From Lachnospiraceae bacterium (GTDB lineage Bacteria > Bacillota > Clostridia > Lachnospirales > Lachnospiraceae), in contig CAJTCL010000004.1 in assembly GCA_910575005.1 (NCBI GenBank), positions 1-64,000 on the forward strand: DNA of 64,000 nucleotides, read 5' to 3'. Below the pieces are notes generated by a model. That model had not been told where the DNA came from. It did no database searches and saw only the letters and a program-made list of their open reading frames with translations. A program made the position numbers and the translations under genes. Position 1 is the first letter of the stretch, and each line of letters opens with the position of its first letter. Below are positions 49,006-57,427 of this stretch, in pieces.

Positions 49006-50082
49006 TTATGTAATTCCTTTTTCCGCCCACCCTCCGCCATACATATCATGCTGAACCGCCTGCTGGTAATAGTGGCTCATGGTTGAGGGGGCATTGTAAA
49101 GGGCAGTGATCAGGTATGCCCTGATGTTTGTAATCTTTGTAACGGTATCTTTCATGCACCCCATGACATACTCCACATGACCGCTGTTCAGCTTCAGGAA
49201 GCGTGATTTTACAAGCTCATAAGGGTATTCCTCCCCATTGATGCGGATTATCTGCCGCCTCACGCATACTACGTCACAGATTGTTTCGTAGATTTCCTCA
49301 TACATCTCCTTATCGCCATGCTGGTCATATTTCATGTGATGCTCGTATTCAATGTTATCACGAATGAGTTGCATATATGCTGCTGTTTCATCAATCACAT
49401 CAATCCTATCCTCTTTTTCATGCACTCCTGAACTATCTGCATTTCCCTCTGATTGATTGATAGGATTGGTATAACTCAAATCAGTATAATTATAGTTAGT
49501 ATAATTAGGGTCTGATTTTTGAACTTCTTGAGGTTCATTTTCTGAACTTCCAGAAGTCTGTTTTTTGGACTTCTGCAAGTCTAAATCCTGAACTTCTTGA
49601 GGTTCAGATTTTGAACTTCCAGAAGTATAATTATTGAACTTCTTGAAGTTCAGATTTTGAACTTCTGTGGATTTATCAGTATTTGCGGCTGTTTTTTCCG
49701 GTTCTTTGCCCTCTGCCGCCGCAAAATTTTTCACATAAATAATGTCAGGTTTGCCAAGTCCCCTGCGTTTTTTCTCTATTAACCCAATCCCGTTATCACT
49801 GTCAAGCTCTTTTATAACCTTCACACAAGTTGCCTTTGCACAGCCCAAATCTTCCATTATGTTGTCAACCGTATAAATGATATATGCCCGGTTTTCATCG
49901 TCCAGCCACCCATTTTTCATAGATAGCGCCATTCTGTCAAGCATCAGCCCGTATAGGAGCTTAGCATCGCTGCTAAGCCCCCTGAAACGCTCGTCCTTTA
50001 TCAAAAGGCGGGGAACACGGTAAAAAGAAAACTGCTCCGCTTCAACGCCATAGTAATAATCAAACTTTAATGGCTCGCCCAT
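49006..50082 (-). CDS. repA: RepA_N-type replication initiator
   Basis: A 358-residue initiator. The N-terminal domain (about 10-120) has the RepA_N/Firmicutes initiator pattern: FSFYRVPRLLIKDERFRGLS, DAKLLYGLMLDRMALSMKNGW, IMEDLGCAKATCVKVIKEL (a winged helix) and GLIEKKRRGLGKPDIIYVKNF. The middle (about 135-225) is a repetitive disordered linker (EVQNLNFKKF, SEPQEVQDLDLQKSKKQTSGSS, ENEPQEVQKSDP). The C-terminal domain (about 235-350, ETICDVVCVRRQIIRINGEEYP, YVMGCMKDTVTKITNIRAYL) is the DUF6017-like end. In RepA_N plasmids the origin is often inside rep itself, and the linker here is a candidate. With ParA/ParB upstream it implies an autonomously replicating excised form. Confidence 0.85.
   Translation of the reverse strand: MGEPLKFDYYYGVEAEQFSFYRVPRLLIKDERFRGLSSDAKLLYGLMLDRMALSMKNGWLDDENRAYIIYTVDNIMEDLGCAKATCVKVIKELDSDNGIGLIEKKRRGLGKPDIIYVKNFAAAEGKEPEKTAANTDKSTEVQNLNFKKFNNYTSGSSKSEPQEVQDLDLQKSKKQTSGSSENEPQEVQKSDPNYTNYNYTDLSYTNPINQSEGNADSSGVHEKEDRIDVIDETAAYMQLIRDNIEYEHHMKYDQHGDKEMYEEIYETICDVVCVRRQIIRINGEEYPYELVKSRFLKLNSGHVEYVMGCMKDTVTKITNIRAYLITALYNAPSTMSHYYQQAVQHDMYGGGWAEKGIT
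49520..49670. repeat. Palindromic repeat array in the repA linker (origin candidate)
   Basis: Three copies of an 18-bp palindrome TGAACTTCTTGARGTTCA at 49520-49537, 49589-49606 and 49635-49652 (the last perfect), interleaved with two TGAACTTCCAGAAGT copies (49543-49557, 49612-49626) and partial copies at 49566 and 49658. The repeat period of 69 and 46 bp is read in frame as EPQEVQ / TSGSS repeats. Iteron-like arrays inside rep genes serve as origins in RepA_N plasmids. Confidence 0.65.
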
Positions 50083-50095
50083 GTTACCGCCCCTT

Positions 50096-50971
50096 TCACT
50101 GTTTCCTCTGCCATTCCTCCAAAAGCTGGATAATGATGCCCTCTATATCGTCATTGGAATAGTCCTCTGAAAAATACTGGCTGATCTTATCGCCCTTGAT
50201 TGTTACTTTCCTCTCTTTCGGCTTTTCCTCCGCCAGTATCAGCCGCACCATCGCAAGCGTCAGTTCGCCGCTTTTCCCATACTCTTTCAGCTTTGTCGCC
50301 TGTGCGTTGGAAACCGACGCTCCCGTTTCCTGAAGAACAACCTCCACATACTGCTGCTGTTCCTCCGGCAGAAAGGAAATATCCACGCCCTGCGATATTC
50401 CTATCTTCTTTGCGTCCACCATGCCAAGAAGTTCATCAGACAGCCGGGAGAGCCATACATACCTCTGCACCGTCTTTCCGCTTTCCCCGGCAGCTTCCCC
50501 CACTTCGTCAAGGGTGCTTCCCCCTTTGCTGCCCTGATGCTTCATCGCTTCATACTTCATGGCATAAGCCTTTGCTTTCTCGCTCGGCAGAATGTCCTCC
50601 CGCTGGATATTGGAATCCACCATGATAATTGTGGCTTCATCGTCCGTATAATTCCTGACTATGACGGGCATGGTATCAAGCCCTGCCAGTTCCGAACCCC
50701 GTTTCCTCCGGTGTCCGGCTATGATCTCATAGCCGCCCCCTTCCCTCGGTCTTGCAAGCCCCGGCACAAGCACACCGTATTTGCCGATGCTCTCTGTGGT
50801 TTCCTCCATTTTTTCATCATCAAGGACACGGAACGGGTGTCCTTTGAAAGTGTGCAGATCGGTCAGCTTCGCATGGATAATCTGCTCCCCCGTCTGGTTT
50901 TCCGCACCTCCAAATAAATCGTCAAAACTGTTCAGCCTGACTTTTGATGCACTCCCTGCCTTACCTGCCAT
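50096..50971 (-). CDS. parB: ParB/KorB-like DNA-binding partition protein
   Basis: About 291 residues. The ParB N-terminal nuclease-like domain has the motif IIAGHRRKRGSEL near 90 and GKYGVLVPGLARPREGGG before it; the KorB/HTH domain follows (STLDEVGEAAGESGKTVQRY, a helix-turn-helix). The C-terminus is short, with a dimerisation-like acidic helix. Binds a centromere-like site and works with ParA. The ATG at 50971 is preferred, with GGAGG upstream; the TTG two codons earlier lies in the parA overlap. KorB-type relatives bind many dispersed operators, which is relevant to the dispersed palindrome of this element. Confidence 0.85.
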   Translation of the reverse strand: MAGKAGSASKVRLNSFDDLFGGAENQTGEQIIHAKLTDLHTFKGHPFRVLDDEKMEETTESIGKYGVLVPGLARPREGGGYEIIAGHRRKRGSELAGLDTMPVIVRNYTDDEATIIMVDSNIQREDILPSEKAKAYAMKYEAMKHQGSKGGSTLDEVGEAAGESGKTVQRYVWLSRLSDELLGMVDAKKIGISQGVDISFLPEEQQQYVEVVLQETGASVSNAQATKLKEYGKSGELTLAMVRLILAEEKPKERKVTIKGDKISQYFSEDYSNDDIEGIIIQLLEEWQRKQ

Positions 50972-51746
50972 TCTCAAGCACCTCCTTTGTCAAGGACTGG
51001 TATGCCCCCGCAACTTTGCCTTTTGGGTCATGCTGGTAAATGCTGATGCCCTCTGCGGAAGTTTCCGCCGCCCTCACCGACATCGGTATGCTGTTTTTGA
51101 ATATCCTTACATTTTTTCCATAATTCTCAACAAGTAATGCTGTAATATCCCTTGCATAGTTTGTCCGGCTGTCAACCATTGTCAGAAGGATTCCCTCAAT
51201 CTCCAGTTTCGGGTTAATCTGCCGCTTTACCTTGCCTATGGTCTTAATAAGCTGTTCCAATCCCTTAACGGGCAGATATGCCGCCTGAACGGGAATCAAA
51301 ATGCTGTCGGCACACGCAAAGGCGTTTATGGTTATCATGCCGAGGGAAGGCATACAGTCAATCAGGATATAATCGTACTGCTCCTTAACCATCTCCACAT
51401 AAGAGCGCATCATAATCTCCCGGCTCATTACATTCACAAGGGAAACTTCCAAGCCGGAGAGTTCAATATTCCCCGGCATCAAGTCAATGCCCTCGCCATG
51501 CTTTAAGATACCGTAATCCGGCTCTATTTCCTCGTCATTGATGACCTTTTCCATTATGTTCGCAAGGGTAACTTCCAGCTTGTCCGGCTCTGTGAAGCCG
51601 AGGCTTGCGGTCAGACTGCCCTGTGCGTCCGCATCTATGACTAAAACTTTCTTTCCCTGCTTTGCCAGCCCGATCCCTAAGCTGCTTGTGGTGGTGGTCT
51701 TGCCCACACCGCCCTTCTGGTTTGCGATTGCTATAATTTTACACAT
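50961..51746 (-). CDS. parA: ParA-family partition ATPase
   Basis: A 261-residue deviant Walker ATPase. NQKGGVGKTTTTSSLGIGLA (residues 9-28) is the deviant P-loop, VLVIDADAQGSLT the switch region and YDYILIDCMPSLG the Walker B. ILVPVQAAYLPVKGL-type segment SILIPVQAAYLPVKGLEQL follows. Closest to ParA/Soj proteins of plasmids and conjugative elements. It overlaps parB by 11 nt in the chosen start, so both are coexpressed and should segregate the excised replicon. Confidence 0.93.
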   Translation of the reverse strand: MCKIIAIANQKGGVGKTTTTSSLGIGLAKQGKKVLVIDADAQGSLTASLGFTEPDKLEVTLANIMEKVINDEEIEPDYGILKHGEGIDLMPGNIELSGLEVSLVNVMSREIMMRSYVEMVKEQYDYILIDCMPSLGMITINAFACADSILIPVQAAYLPVKGLEQLIKTIGKVKRQINPKLEIEGILLTMVDSRTNYARDITALLVENYGKNVRIFKNSIPMSVRAAETSAEGISIYQHDPKGKVAGAYQSLTKEVLENGR

Positions 51747-51763
51747 GGTTTTATTCCTCCGTA

Positions 51764-51946
51764 TCAGTCAGATTTTTCTTTGATGTTGGCTTTCTGCACT
51801 TCCACATAAGCCCGGTAATACCTGTTTGTACCTTTGTTCCGGTACAGTTCGGAAAACTCCGTAACAGCTACTTGGGGCTGTCTTCGCAAAAATTTCCCGA
51901 ACCATTTAATATCATTTTTCGTTCCCATCAGTCGAATTTTCAGCAC
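51764..51946 (-). CDS. DUF3970-like small protein
   Basis: About 60 residues starting at a GTG (51946): MLKIRLMGTKNDIKWFGKFL, then SELYRNKGTNRYYRAYVEVQ. The opening KIRLMGT..DI is typical of DUF3970-type proteins of Firmicutes elements. GAGAGGAAAC lies upstream of the GTG; the larger open frame through the DUF6075 gene is a shadow. It overlaps that gene by 35 nt. Function unknown. Confidence 0.7.
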   Translation of the reverse strand: MLKIRLMGTKNDIKWFGKFLRRQPQVAVTEFSELYRNKGTNRYYRAYVEVQKANIKEKSD

Positions 51947-52430
51947 GTTTCCTCTCCATTTCCGCAAGGATTTCCTCAATGGATTTCTGTTTCTCGCAGT
52001 ATTCCGGGTAGCGGAGCCTGATACCCTGCCAGAAATACATCGCATAGCCGCAGCAGAAAATATCACTTACCGAATACTCCCTGCACTCCCCGATCTGCTC
52101 GTCCTCGCTCTCATAGTCATCAACGCTTGGCGTTCCGTCCGTATAAAGGTTAAAGGCAAGCCGTACTACCTTTACACTTCCGCTGGTCTGCCAGCCCTGA
52201 TGCAGACACTCTGGCTTGATATACCCGGACTTGATGTCGTAAATCTGGCTGAAATGATTCCTTGTGTCCTCTGAAATACCGAGAATGTAAATCAATGCCT
52301 TGTGGTAACAGTCCTGATACCTCGCCTTTTCCAGTTTCTCAAAATAAAATTTCTCATGTTCCCCGTTTGCAAAAACCATGTGTGTGTTGTTGGCGCTCTG
52401 CGCCCCTGCTCTTAACGCTGTGTTGTTCAT
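51912..52430 (-). CDS. DUF6075-like protein
   Basis: A 172-residue protein with VFANGEHEKFYFEKLEKARYQ, YHKALIYILGISEDTRNHFSQIYD, ECLHQGWQTSGSVKVVRLAF and NLYTDG, the conserved core of a DUF6075-type family found at the start of transfer regions in Lachnospiraceae elements. A strong GGAGGTTCAGGC precedes the ATG at 52430. It is the first gene of the backbone in transcription order, next to the right junction. Function unknown. Confidence 0.78.
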   Translation of the reverse strand: MNNTALRAGAQSANNTHMVFANGEHEKFYFEKLEKARYQDCYHKALIYILGISEDTRNHFSQIYDIKSGYIKPECLHQGWQTSGSVKVVRLAFNLYTDGTPSVDDYESEDEQIGECREYSVSDIFCCGYAMYFWQGIRLRYPEYCEKQKSIEEILAEMERKRAENSTDGNEK

Positions 52431-52461
52431 GCCTGAACCTCCTTCATTAAAGATATTGAAT

Positions 52462-52498
52462 AAAAAAAGGGAACAAACCCGAAATAGGGTCTATTCCC
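52462..52498 (-). terminator. Terminator near the right end of the element
   Basis: Stem GGGAA / TTCCC (52469-52498) with inner ACCC/GGGT, followed on the minus strand by TTTTTTTATTC. It lies upstream of the DUF6075 gene and insulates it from transcripts of ppdK or the remnant to the right. Confidence 0.7.
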
Positions 52499-52508
52499 AA
52501 ACATCAAA

Positions 52509-52535
52509 CAAGGGAAAGCGCTTTGCTTTCCCTTG
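52509..52535 (-). terminator. Hairpin after the gene remnant
   Basis: Perfect 11-bp stem CAAGGGAAAGC / GCTTTCCCTTG with a 5-nt loop, 6 nt beyond the stop of the remnant at 52542, followed by TTTGATGTTT on the minus strand. Confidence 0.65.
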
Positions 52536-52541
52536 CAGAAC

Positions 52542-52643
52542 TTATATATAGACTTTTACTACAATATCTTTAAATCTGTTAGCCTTTGTGTACTCCGGAC
52601 GTTCAGCCATAAATGCCCTTACATCTTCCCTTGTCACCGTTAA
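52542..52643 (-). pseudogene. 3' remnant of an unidentified gene at the right junction
   Basis: An open frame on the minus strand ends at 52542 and encodes LTVTREDVRAFMAERPEYTK followed by ANRFKDIVVKVYI. The composition is protein-like and a strong hairpin follows the stop, but there is no start codon with a ribosome binding site, and upstream the frame runs into the 3' end of ppdK. It looks like the tail of a gene whose front was left behind when the element integrated. The family cannot be named. Confidence 0.45.
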
Positions 52644-52668
52644 GGTACAGAAGTAAATATATTGTTGT

Positions 52669-55302
52669 CTAATTCCTCTTTTCGTTAATAGCCGCCTGTG
52701 CTGCAGCCAATCTTGCAATTGGCACACGGAATGGAGAACAGGAAACATAATCCAAACCAATCTTATGGCAGAATTCTACGGAAGAAGGATCTCCGCCGTG
52801 CTCGCCACAGATACCGATATGAAGATTTGGATTTACTGGTTTTCCTAACTTAATTGCGGTATCCATTAATTTACCAACGCCAGTCTGGTCAAGTTTTGCA
52901 AATGGATCGTTCTCAAAGATCTTTGCATCATAATATGCTTCCAGGAACTTACCTGCATCATCACGGGAGAATCCAAAGGTCATCTGTGTCAAGTCATTGG
53001 TACCGAAGCAGAAGAAGTCAGCTTCTTTTGCGATCTCATCTGCAGTCAGAGCAGCTCTTGGGATCTCAATCATAGTACCTACTTCATACTCTAATTCAAC
53101 ACCTGCTGCAGCGATCTCTGCATCAGCAGTCTCTACTACAACCTTCTTCACATACTTTAACTCTTTGATATCGCCAATCAATGGAATCATAATTTCTGGT
53201 TTTAAATTCCAATCAGCATGTGCTTTCTTAACATTGATCGCTGCACGAATTACAGCGCTTGTCTGCATCTTTGCAATTTCTGGATAAGTAACTGCAAGAC
53301 GGCATCCACGATGTCCCATCATTGGGTTAAATTCATGTAAAGAATCAATCAAAGCTTTGATATCTTCAACAGATTTGCCCTGAGCATCTGCAAGTTTCTT
53401 GATATCATCTTCCTCAGTAGGAACAAACTCATGCAGTGGCGGATCTAAGAAACGGATGGTAACTGGATTGCCTTCCAGAGCCTCATACAATTTTTCAAAA
53501 TCTCCCTGCTGATAAGGAAGAATCTTAGCCAATGCAGCTTCTCTCTCTTCTACTGTGTCAGCACAGATCATCTCACGGAATGCAGCAATTCTGTCTTCCT
53601 CAAAGAACATATGCTCTGTACGGCAAAGACCGATACCTTCTGCACCCAGCTCACGAGCTTTTTTAGCATCTGCAGGAGTATCTGCATTAGTACGAACTTT
53701 CAAAGTTCTGTACTTGTCAGCCCATGCCATAATTCTTCCAAACTCACCTGCAATAGTTGCATCCACTGTTGGGATCAGGCCATCATAGATATTACCTGTA
53801 GTTCCATCAATAGAGATTGGATCTCCTTCATGATATTCCTTGCCAGCTAAAGTGAATTTCTTATTCTCTTCATCCATAGCAATATCTCCGCAGCCAGATA
53901 CACAGCAAGTACCCATACCACGTGCAACAACGGCTGCATGGCTGGTCATACCACCACGAACAGTCAAGATACCCTGAGCTGCCTTCATACCTGTAATATC
54001 CTCTGGAGAGGTCTCAAGACGAACCAATACAACTTTCTCGCCTTTTTCAGCCCAAGCAACTGCATCATCTGCTGTAAATACAACTTTACCACAAGCAGCT
54101 CCAGGAGAAGCGCCAAGTCCTTTTCCGGCTGGAGTAGCAGCCTTCAATGCTGCTGCATCGAACTGAGGATGTAATAAGGTATCAAGATTACGAGGATCAA
54201 TCATAGCTACTGCTTCTTCCTCTGTTCTCATACCTTCATCTACCAAATCACAAGCAATCTTAAGAGCTGCCTGAGCGGTTCTCTTACCATTACGTGTCTG
54301 CAGCATATAGAGCTTCTCATTCTCAACGGTAAATTCCATATCCTGCATATCTCTGTAGTGATTCTCCAGAGTTGCACAAACTTCTGTAAACTGTTTGAAT
54401 GCATCTGGGAATTTCTCTTCCATCTGAGCAATCGGCATTGGTGTACGAACACCTGCAACTACGTCTTCGCCCTGTGCGTTGGTAAGGAATTCTCCCATCA
54501 GCTTCTTCTCGCCAGTAGCTGGATCACGCGTAAATGCAACACCTGTACCGCAGTCATCACCCATATTACCAAATGCCATACTCTGTACATTTACAGCAGT
54601 ACCCCAAGAATATGGAATATCATTGTCACGGCGATATACATTTGCACGAGGGTTGTCCCAAGAACGGAATACCGCTTTTACTGCTCCCATCAACTGTTCC
54701 TTAGGATCATCTGGGAAATCCTCACCAATCTTCTCTTTATATTCAGCCTTAAATTGAGAAGCAAGCTCTTTTAAGTCGTCTGCGGTAAGCTCAACGTCCT
54801 GAGTAACACCTCTGTCTGCTTTCATCTTATCGATCAGCTCTTCAAAATACTTCTTACCAACTTCCATAACTACGTCAGAATACATCTGAATAAATCTTCT
54901 GTAGCAGTCCCAAGCCCAACGGGGATTGTTAGATTTCTCAGCAATGACATTTACAACAGTCTCATTCAGTCCCAAATTCAGAATAGTATCCATCATACCA
55001 GGCATGGAAGCTCTCGCACCAGAACGAACAGATACCAGAAGCGGATTCTCAGTATCACCAAATTTCTTTCCTGTGATCTCTTCCATTTTACCAATATACT
55101 CATTGATCTGTCCCTGAATCTCTTCATTGATCTGGCGTCCATCCTCATAATACTGAGTACAAGCCTCTGTTGTAATTGTGAAACCCTGCGGAACTGGAAG
55201 ACCTAAGCTGGTCATTTCAGCAAGGTTTGCTCCTTTTCCTCCAAGAAGCTCACGCATGTTTGCATTTCCCTCTTTGAAGAGATAAACCCATTTGTTTGCC
55301 AT
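52669..55302 (-). CDS. ppdK: Pyruvate, phosphate dikinase
   Basis: Interconverts pyruvate and phosphoenolpyruvate using ATP/AMP and phosphate; in clostridia it often takes the place of pyruvate kinase or drives gluconeogenesis. About 877 residues. The N-terminal ATP-grasp region begins MANKWVYLFKEGNANMREL and has LLGGKGANLAEMTSLGLPVP. The central phosphohistidine domain has GGMTSHAAVVARGMGTCCVSG (His near 452). The C-terminal TIM barrel has the catalytic Cys in GICGEHGGDP near 835. The ATG at 55302 with AGGAGGAATTTTCAA is preferred over an upstream in-frame codon. Codon use is AT-rich compared with the element to its left, marking the chromosome. Confidence 0.97.
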   Translation of the reverse strand: MANKWVYLFKEGNANMRELLGGKGANLAEMTSLGLPVPQGFTITTEACTQYYEDGRQINEEIQGQINEYIGKMEEITGKKFGDTENPLLVSVRSGARASMPGMMDTILNLGLNETVVNVIAEKSNNPRWAWDCYRRFIQMYSDVVMEVGKKYFEELIDKMKADRGVTQDVELTADDLKELASQFKAEYKEKIGEDFPDDPKEQLMGAVKAVFRSWDNPRANVYRRDNDIPYSWGTAVNVQSMAFGNMGDDCGTGVAFTRDPATGEKKLMGEFLTNAQGEDVVAGVRTPMPIAQMEEKFPDAFKQFTEVCATLENHYRDMQDMEFTVENEKLYMLQTRNGKRTAQAALKIACDLVDEGMRTEEEAVAMIDPRNLDTLLHPQFDAAALKAATPAGKGLGASPGAACGKVVFTADDAVAWAEKGEKVVLVRLETSPEDITGMKAAQGILTVRGGMTSHAAVVARGMGTCCVSGCGDIAMDEENKKFTLAGKEYHEGDPISIDGTTGNIYDGLIPTVDATIAGEFGRIMAWADKYRTLKVRTNADTPADAKKARELGAEGIGLCRTEHMFFEEDRIAAFREMICADTVEEREAALAKILPYQQGDFEKLYEALEGNPVTIRFLDPPLHEFVPTEEDDIKKLADAQGKSVEDIKALIDSLHEFNPMMGHRGCRLAVTYPEIAKMQTSAVIRAAINVKKAHADWNLKPEIMIPLIGDIKELKYVKKVVVETADAEIAAAGVELEYEVGTMIEIPRAALTADEIAKEADFFCFGTNDLTQMTFGFSRDDAGKFLEAYYDAKIFENDPFAKLDQTGVGKLMDTAIKLGKPVNPNLHIGICGEHGGDPSSVEFCHKIGLDYVSCSPFRVPIARLAAAQAAINEKRN

Positions 55303-55710
55303 TTGAAAATTCCTCCTAATATAGTTAGTAATTATTATGTGATTGATCCGTGTCCTGACAATCACTTATCCATATACAGGAACTACTTTCCAAGCGCTTT
55401 TTGTCTAAATCAAGAAAAGAGCCTGTCCGTGGATAAGTGATTGACCCCTCAACTGCGGATTTTCACAAATGAACCCTGTGTATGTACCTTACCTGCAAAA
55501 GCACACACAATTATTGTAACATACTTTTGTCGATTGGCAACAATTTTTTCATAAATTCTACCTAATTTTTTCCAAACAGGATGGGGGTGTCGCTTTAACG
55601 AATGAAAATTCGTGAAGCAGCAGCTTCCTTTTTGACTTTTTTATGTCTATATTCACGCTATTCTATTAGAAAAGTTGTCCTGAAATAAAAAAGGACGTAC
55701 TTTAACACAC
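55303..55710. promoter_or_regulatory. ppdK leader with long inverted repeat
   Basis: About 400 bp without a gene. A perfect 14-bp inverted repeat CAATCACTTATCCA (55359-55372) and its complement (55430-55443) with a 57-nt spacer lies 57-141 bp upstream of the ppdK start; a related CAATCACATA lies closer to the gene on the minus strand. It may bind a regulator or fold in the leader RNA. Upstream of it, toward the IS remnant, I see nothing definite. Confidence 0.5.
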
Positions 55711-57197
55711 CTATAAAACAAGACGCAAAAACCTGAAAAAACTTTTTGACTTTTCGAAATTTATGCACTTTGTTATAGGGAATAAATATCTTCCTGTTCT
55801 TCCTTTTTGTATCTTATTATGAAGCTTGTTCACATTTCCTGCCATTGCAAGCAAAACACTTTCGGCAAGAACATTTGGTGTACCCCGACTCAAATATCTT
55901 CGGAACTGCATGTCCTGTTTCAACTCGCCAAAAGAACCTTCCGCCTGGATAAATGTCTTTGCCACAGAAAGAACCTTGTTGCGTTCTTCCATTGGCGTTT
56001 TGCAGTTATTCCCTTTGATGCGGTCCTTTTTGTAAGGGCAGCCTTTACATTCGCTGCATTGATAAATACTTTTTTCGCTGGCATAGCCTGTTTTTAACTT
56101 TGACCAGCGTACATATGCAAATGGTAGTTTTTTCCCATTCCTGCAAGTGTAGGAATCACTCGTTTCATCATAATCCATATTTTCCATCCGGCCAATATCG
56201 TTTTTATATTTTCTCGTTTTCGATATTTCATAATTCGATGGCTTGATATATGCCAACTGCTGATTCTCATCTAAGAAAACGTAATTCTCTTCACTTTCAT
56301 ACCGTGCATCTGCGATAATCTTTTTATGCTTGAAGGACAGATATTCTCCGGCTTCTTTTAAAAATGGAATCAGCGTGGTGGTGTCTGTAGGTTGTGGCCC
56401 AATCGTTAGCCAGACAATATATTCTGCATCTTCCCCATGCTATATGCCGGTTTTAGCTGTCCATTGCCCATAGCATCTTCCTTCATGCGCATAAAAGCCG
56501 CATCCTGGTCTGTTTTTGAAAAACTGTTTCTTTTTCCGCAGATATGCAGCTTTTGCGTCTATCCTTTCAAACGCTTCAGGTAACCTTCCAGTGTTTCAAT
56601 GCTCTTTTGCAGCGCAGATTTTCTCTTGCCTATTCCATGTACAAACGCAATGTTTTCCTCCTGTTTTAATGCATACAGTTTTTTGCGCAACCGTTTTACA
56701 TGTTTCATTTTGACGGTATCTCCATGAACAATCCGATTCCCGTAAAGCTGCTCACATTCGGCAATGAGGTCAGCGATTTTTATCAACAGTTTTCCCTGGT
56801 TTCTTGTGACGGCCTTTTTCCAAACAAATGTATATTTATTGGCGCAAGCCTCGATTTTTGTGCCATCAATAAAAACCGTTTCCCCTGAGATTTCCCCGAG
56901 ATCATAAAGAAGGTGGGACATTTCAGCGGGAATGCGTTTCGCGCATGGGGCAAAATGAATGCTACGAAACCGTGCAAAAGTGGCATGGTCACAAACTGGC
57001 TTTCCTTCTAAAAGATACATGAAGTTAATATCCCGCTTACAGTTAAGCTCCATAGAGCGGGAGGAATAGTCACCATTCATGTATGAGTACAAAACAATCT
57101 TCAGGAGAGTTCTTGGAGAAAACGTATTTATTCTTTTGTAAGTAGGATATAAATCAGTTAAATCCATGACCTCCACAAACTGACTCAGTAATCGCAC
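55711..57197 (-). pseudogene. Degenerate IS1182-type transposase
   Basis: Remains of an IS1182-family DDE transposase. The N-terminal part (56559-57197) is intact in one frame: DLTDLYPTYKRINTFSPRTL, YSYMNGDYSSRSMELNCKRD and GETVFIDGTKIEACANKYTF. The C-terminal part (55711 to about 56400) is in another frame: ASEKSIYQCSECKGCPYKKD and AEGSFGELKQDMQFRRYLSRG. Between them, frame breaks lie near 56565 and 56440 ([20 protein letters not shown] switches frame to [20 protein letters not shown]). Therefore no full transposase can be made. I did not find clear terminal inverted repeats. Confidence 0.85.
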
Positions 57198-57427
57198 AGA
57201 ATCATCTACCAGAATAATTGTTTCTAAAATTTAAGGGAAGTTTTAGTTGATATCCTTCCCCATTCAAAGTATAATTCTTGTGTAATGATATAAGGGTTTG
57301 CATACTTATATTTTACACCAACAGCCGGATTTTTCGAAGTCTGGCTGTATTTTTTCACAGAAAAGGAACTGCGCACTAATTGCTTCGTGCCACAGCCCCT
57401 TGTTTACCATATAAAAAATATTACTAT
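57198..57427. other. Intergenic with a plus-direction terminator-like hairpin
   Basis: No gene. Stem ACAGCCGGA / TCTGGCTGT with one G-T pair (57321-57329, 57340-57348) is followed by ATTTTTT on the plus strand. On the minus strand it follows the surface protein gene by about 80 nt and could aid termination. Confidence 0.45.

Noticed and set aside
49520-49670. CRISPR-like array in repA
   Set aside because: Repeats are palindromic, irregularly spaced and coding; spacers are too short and not unique.
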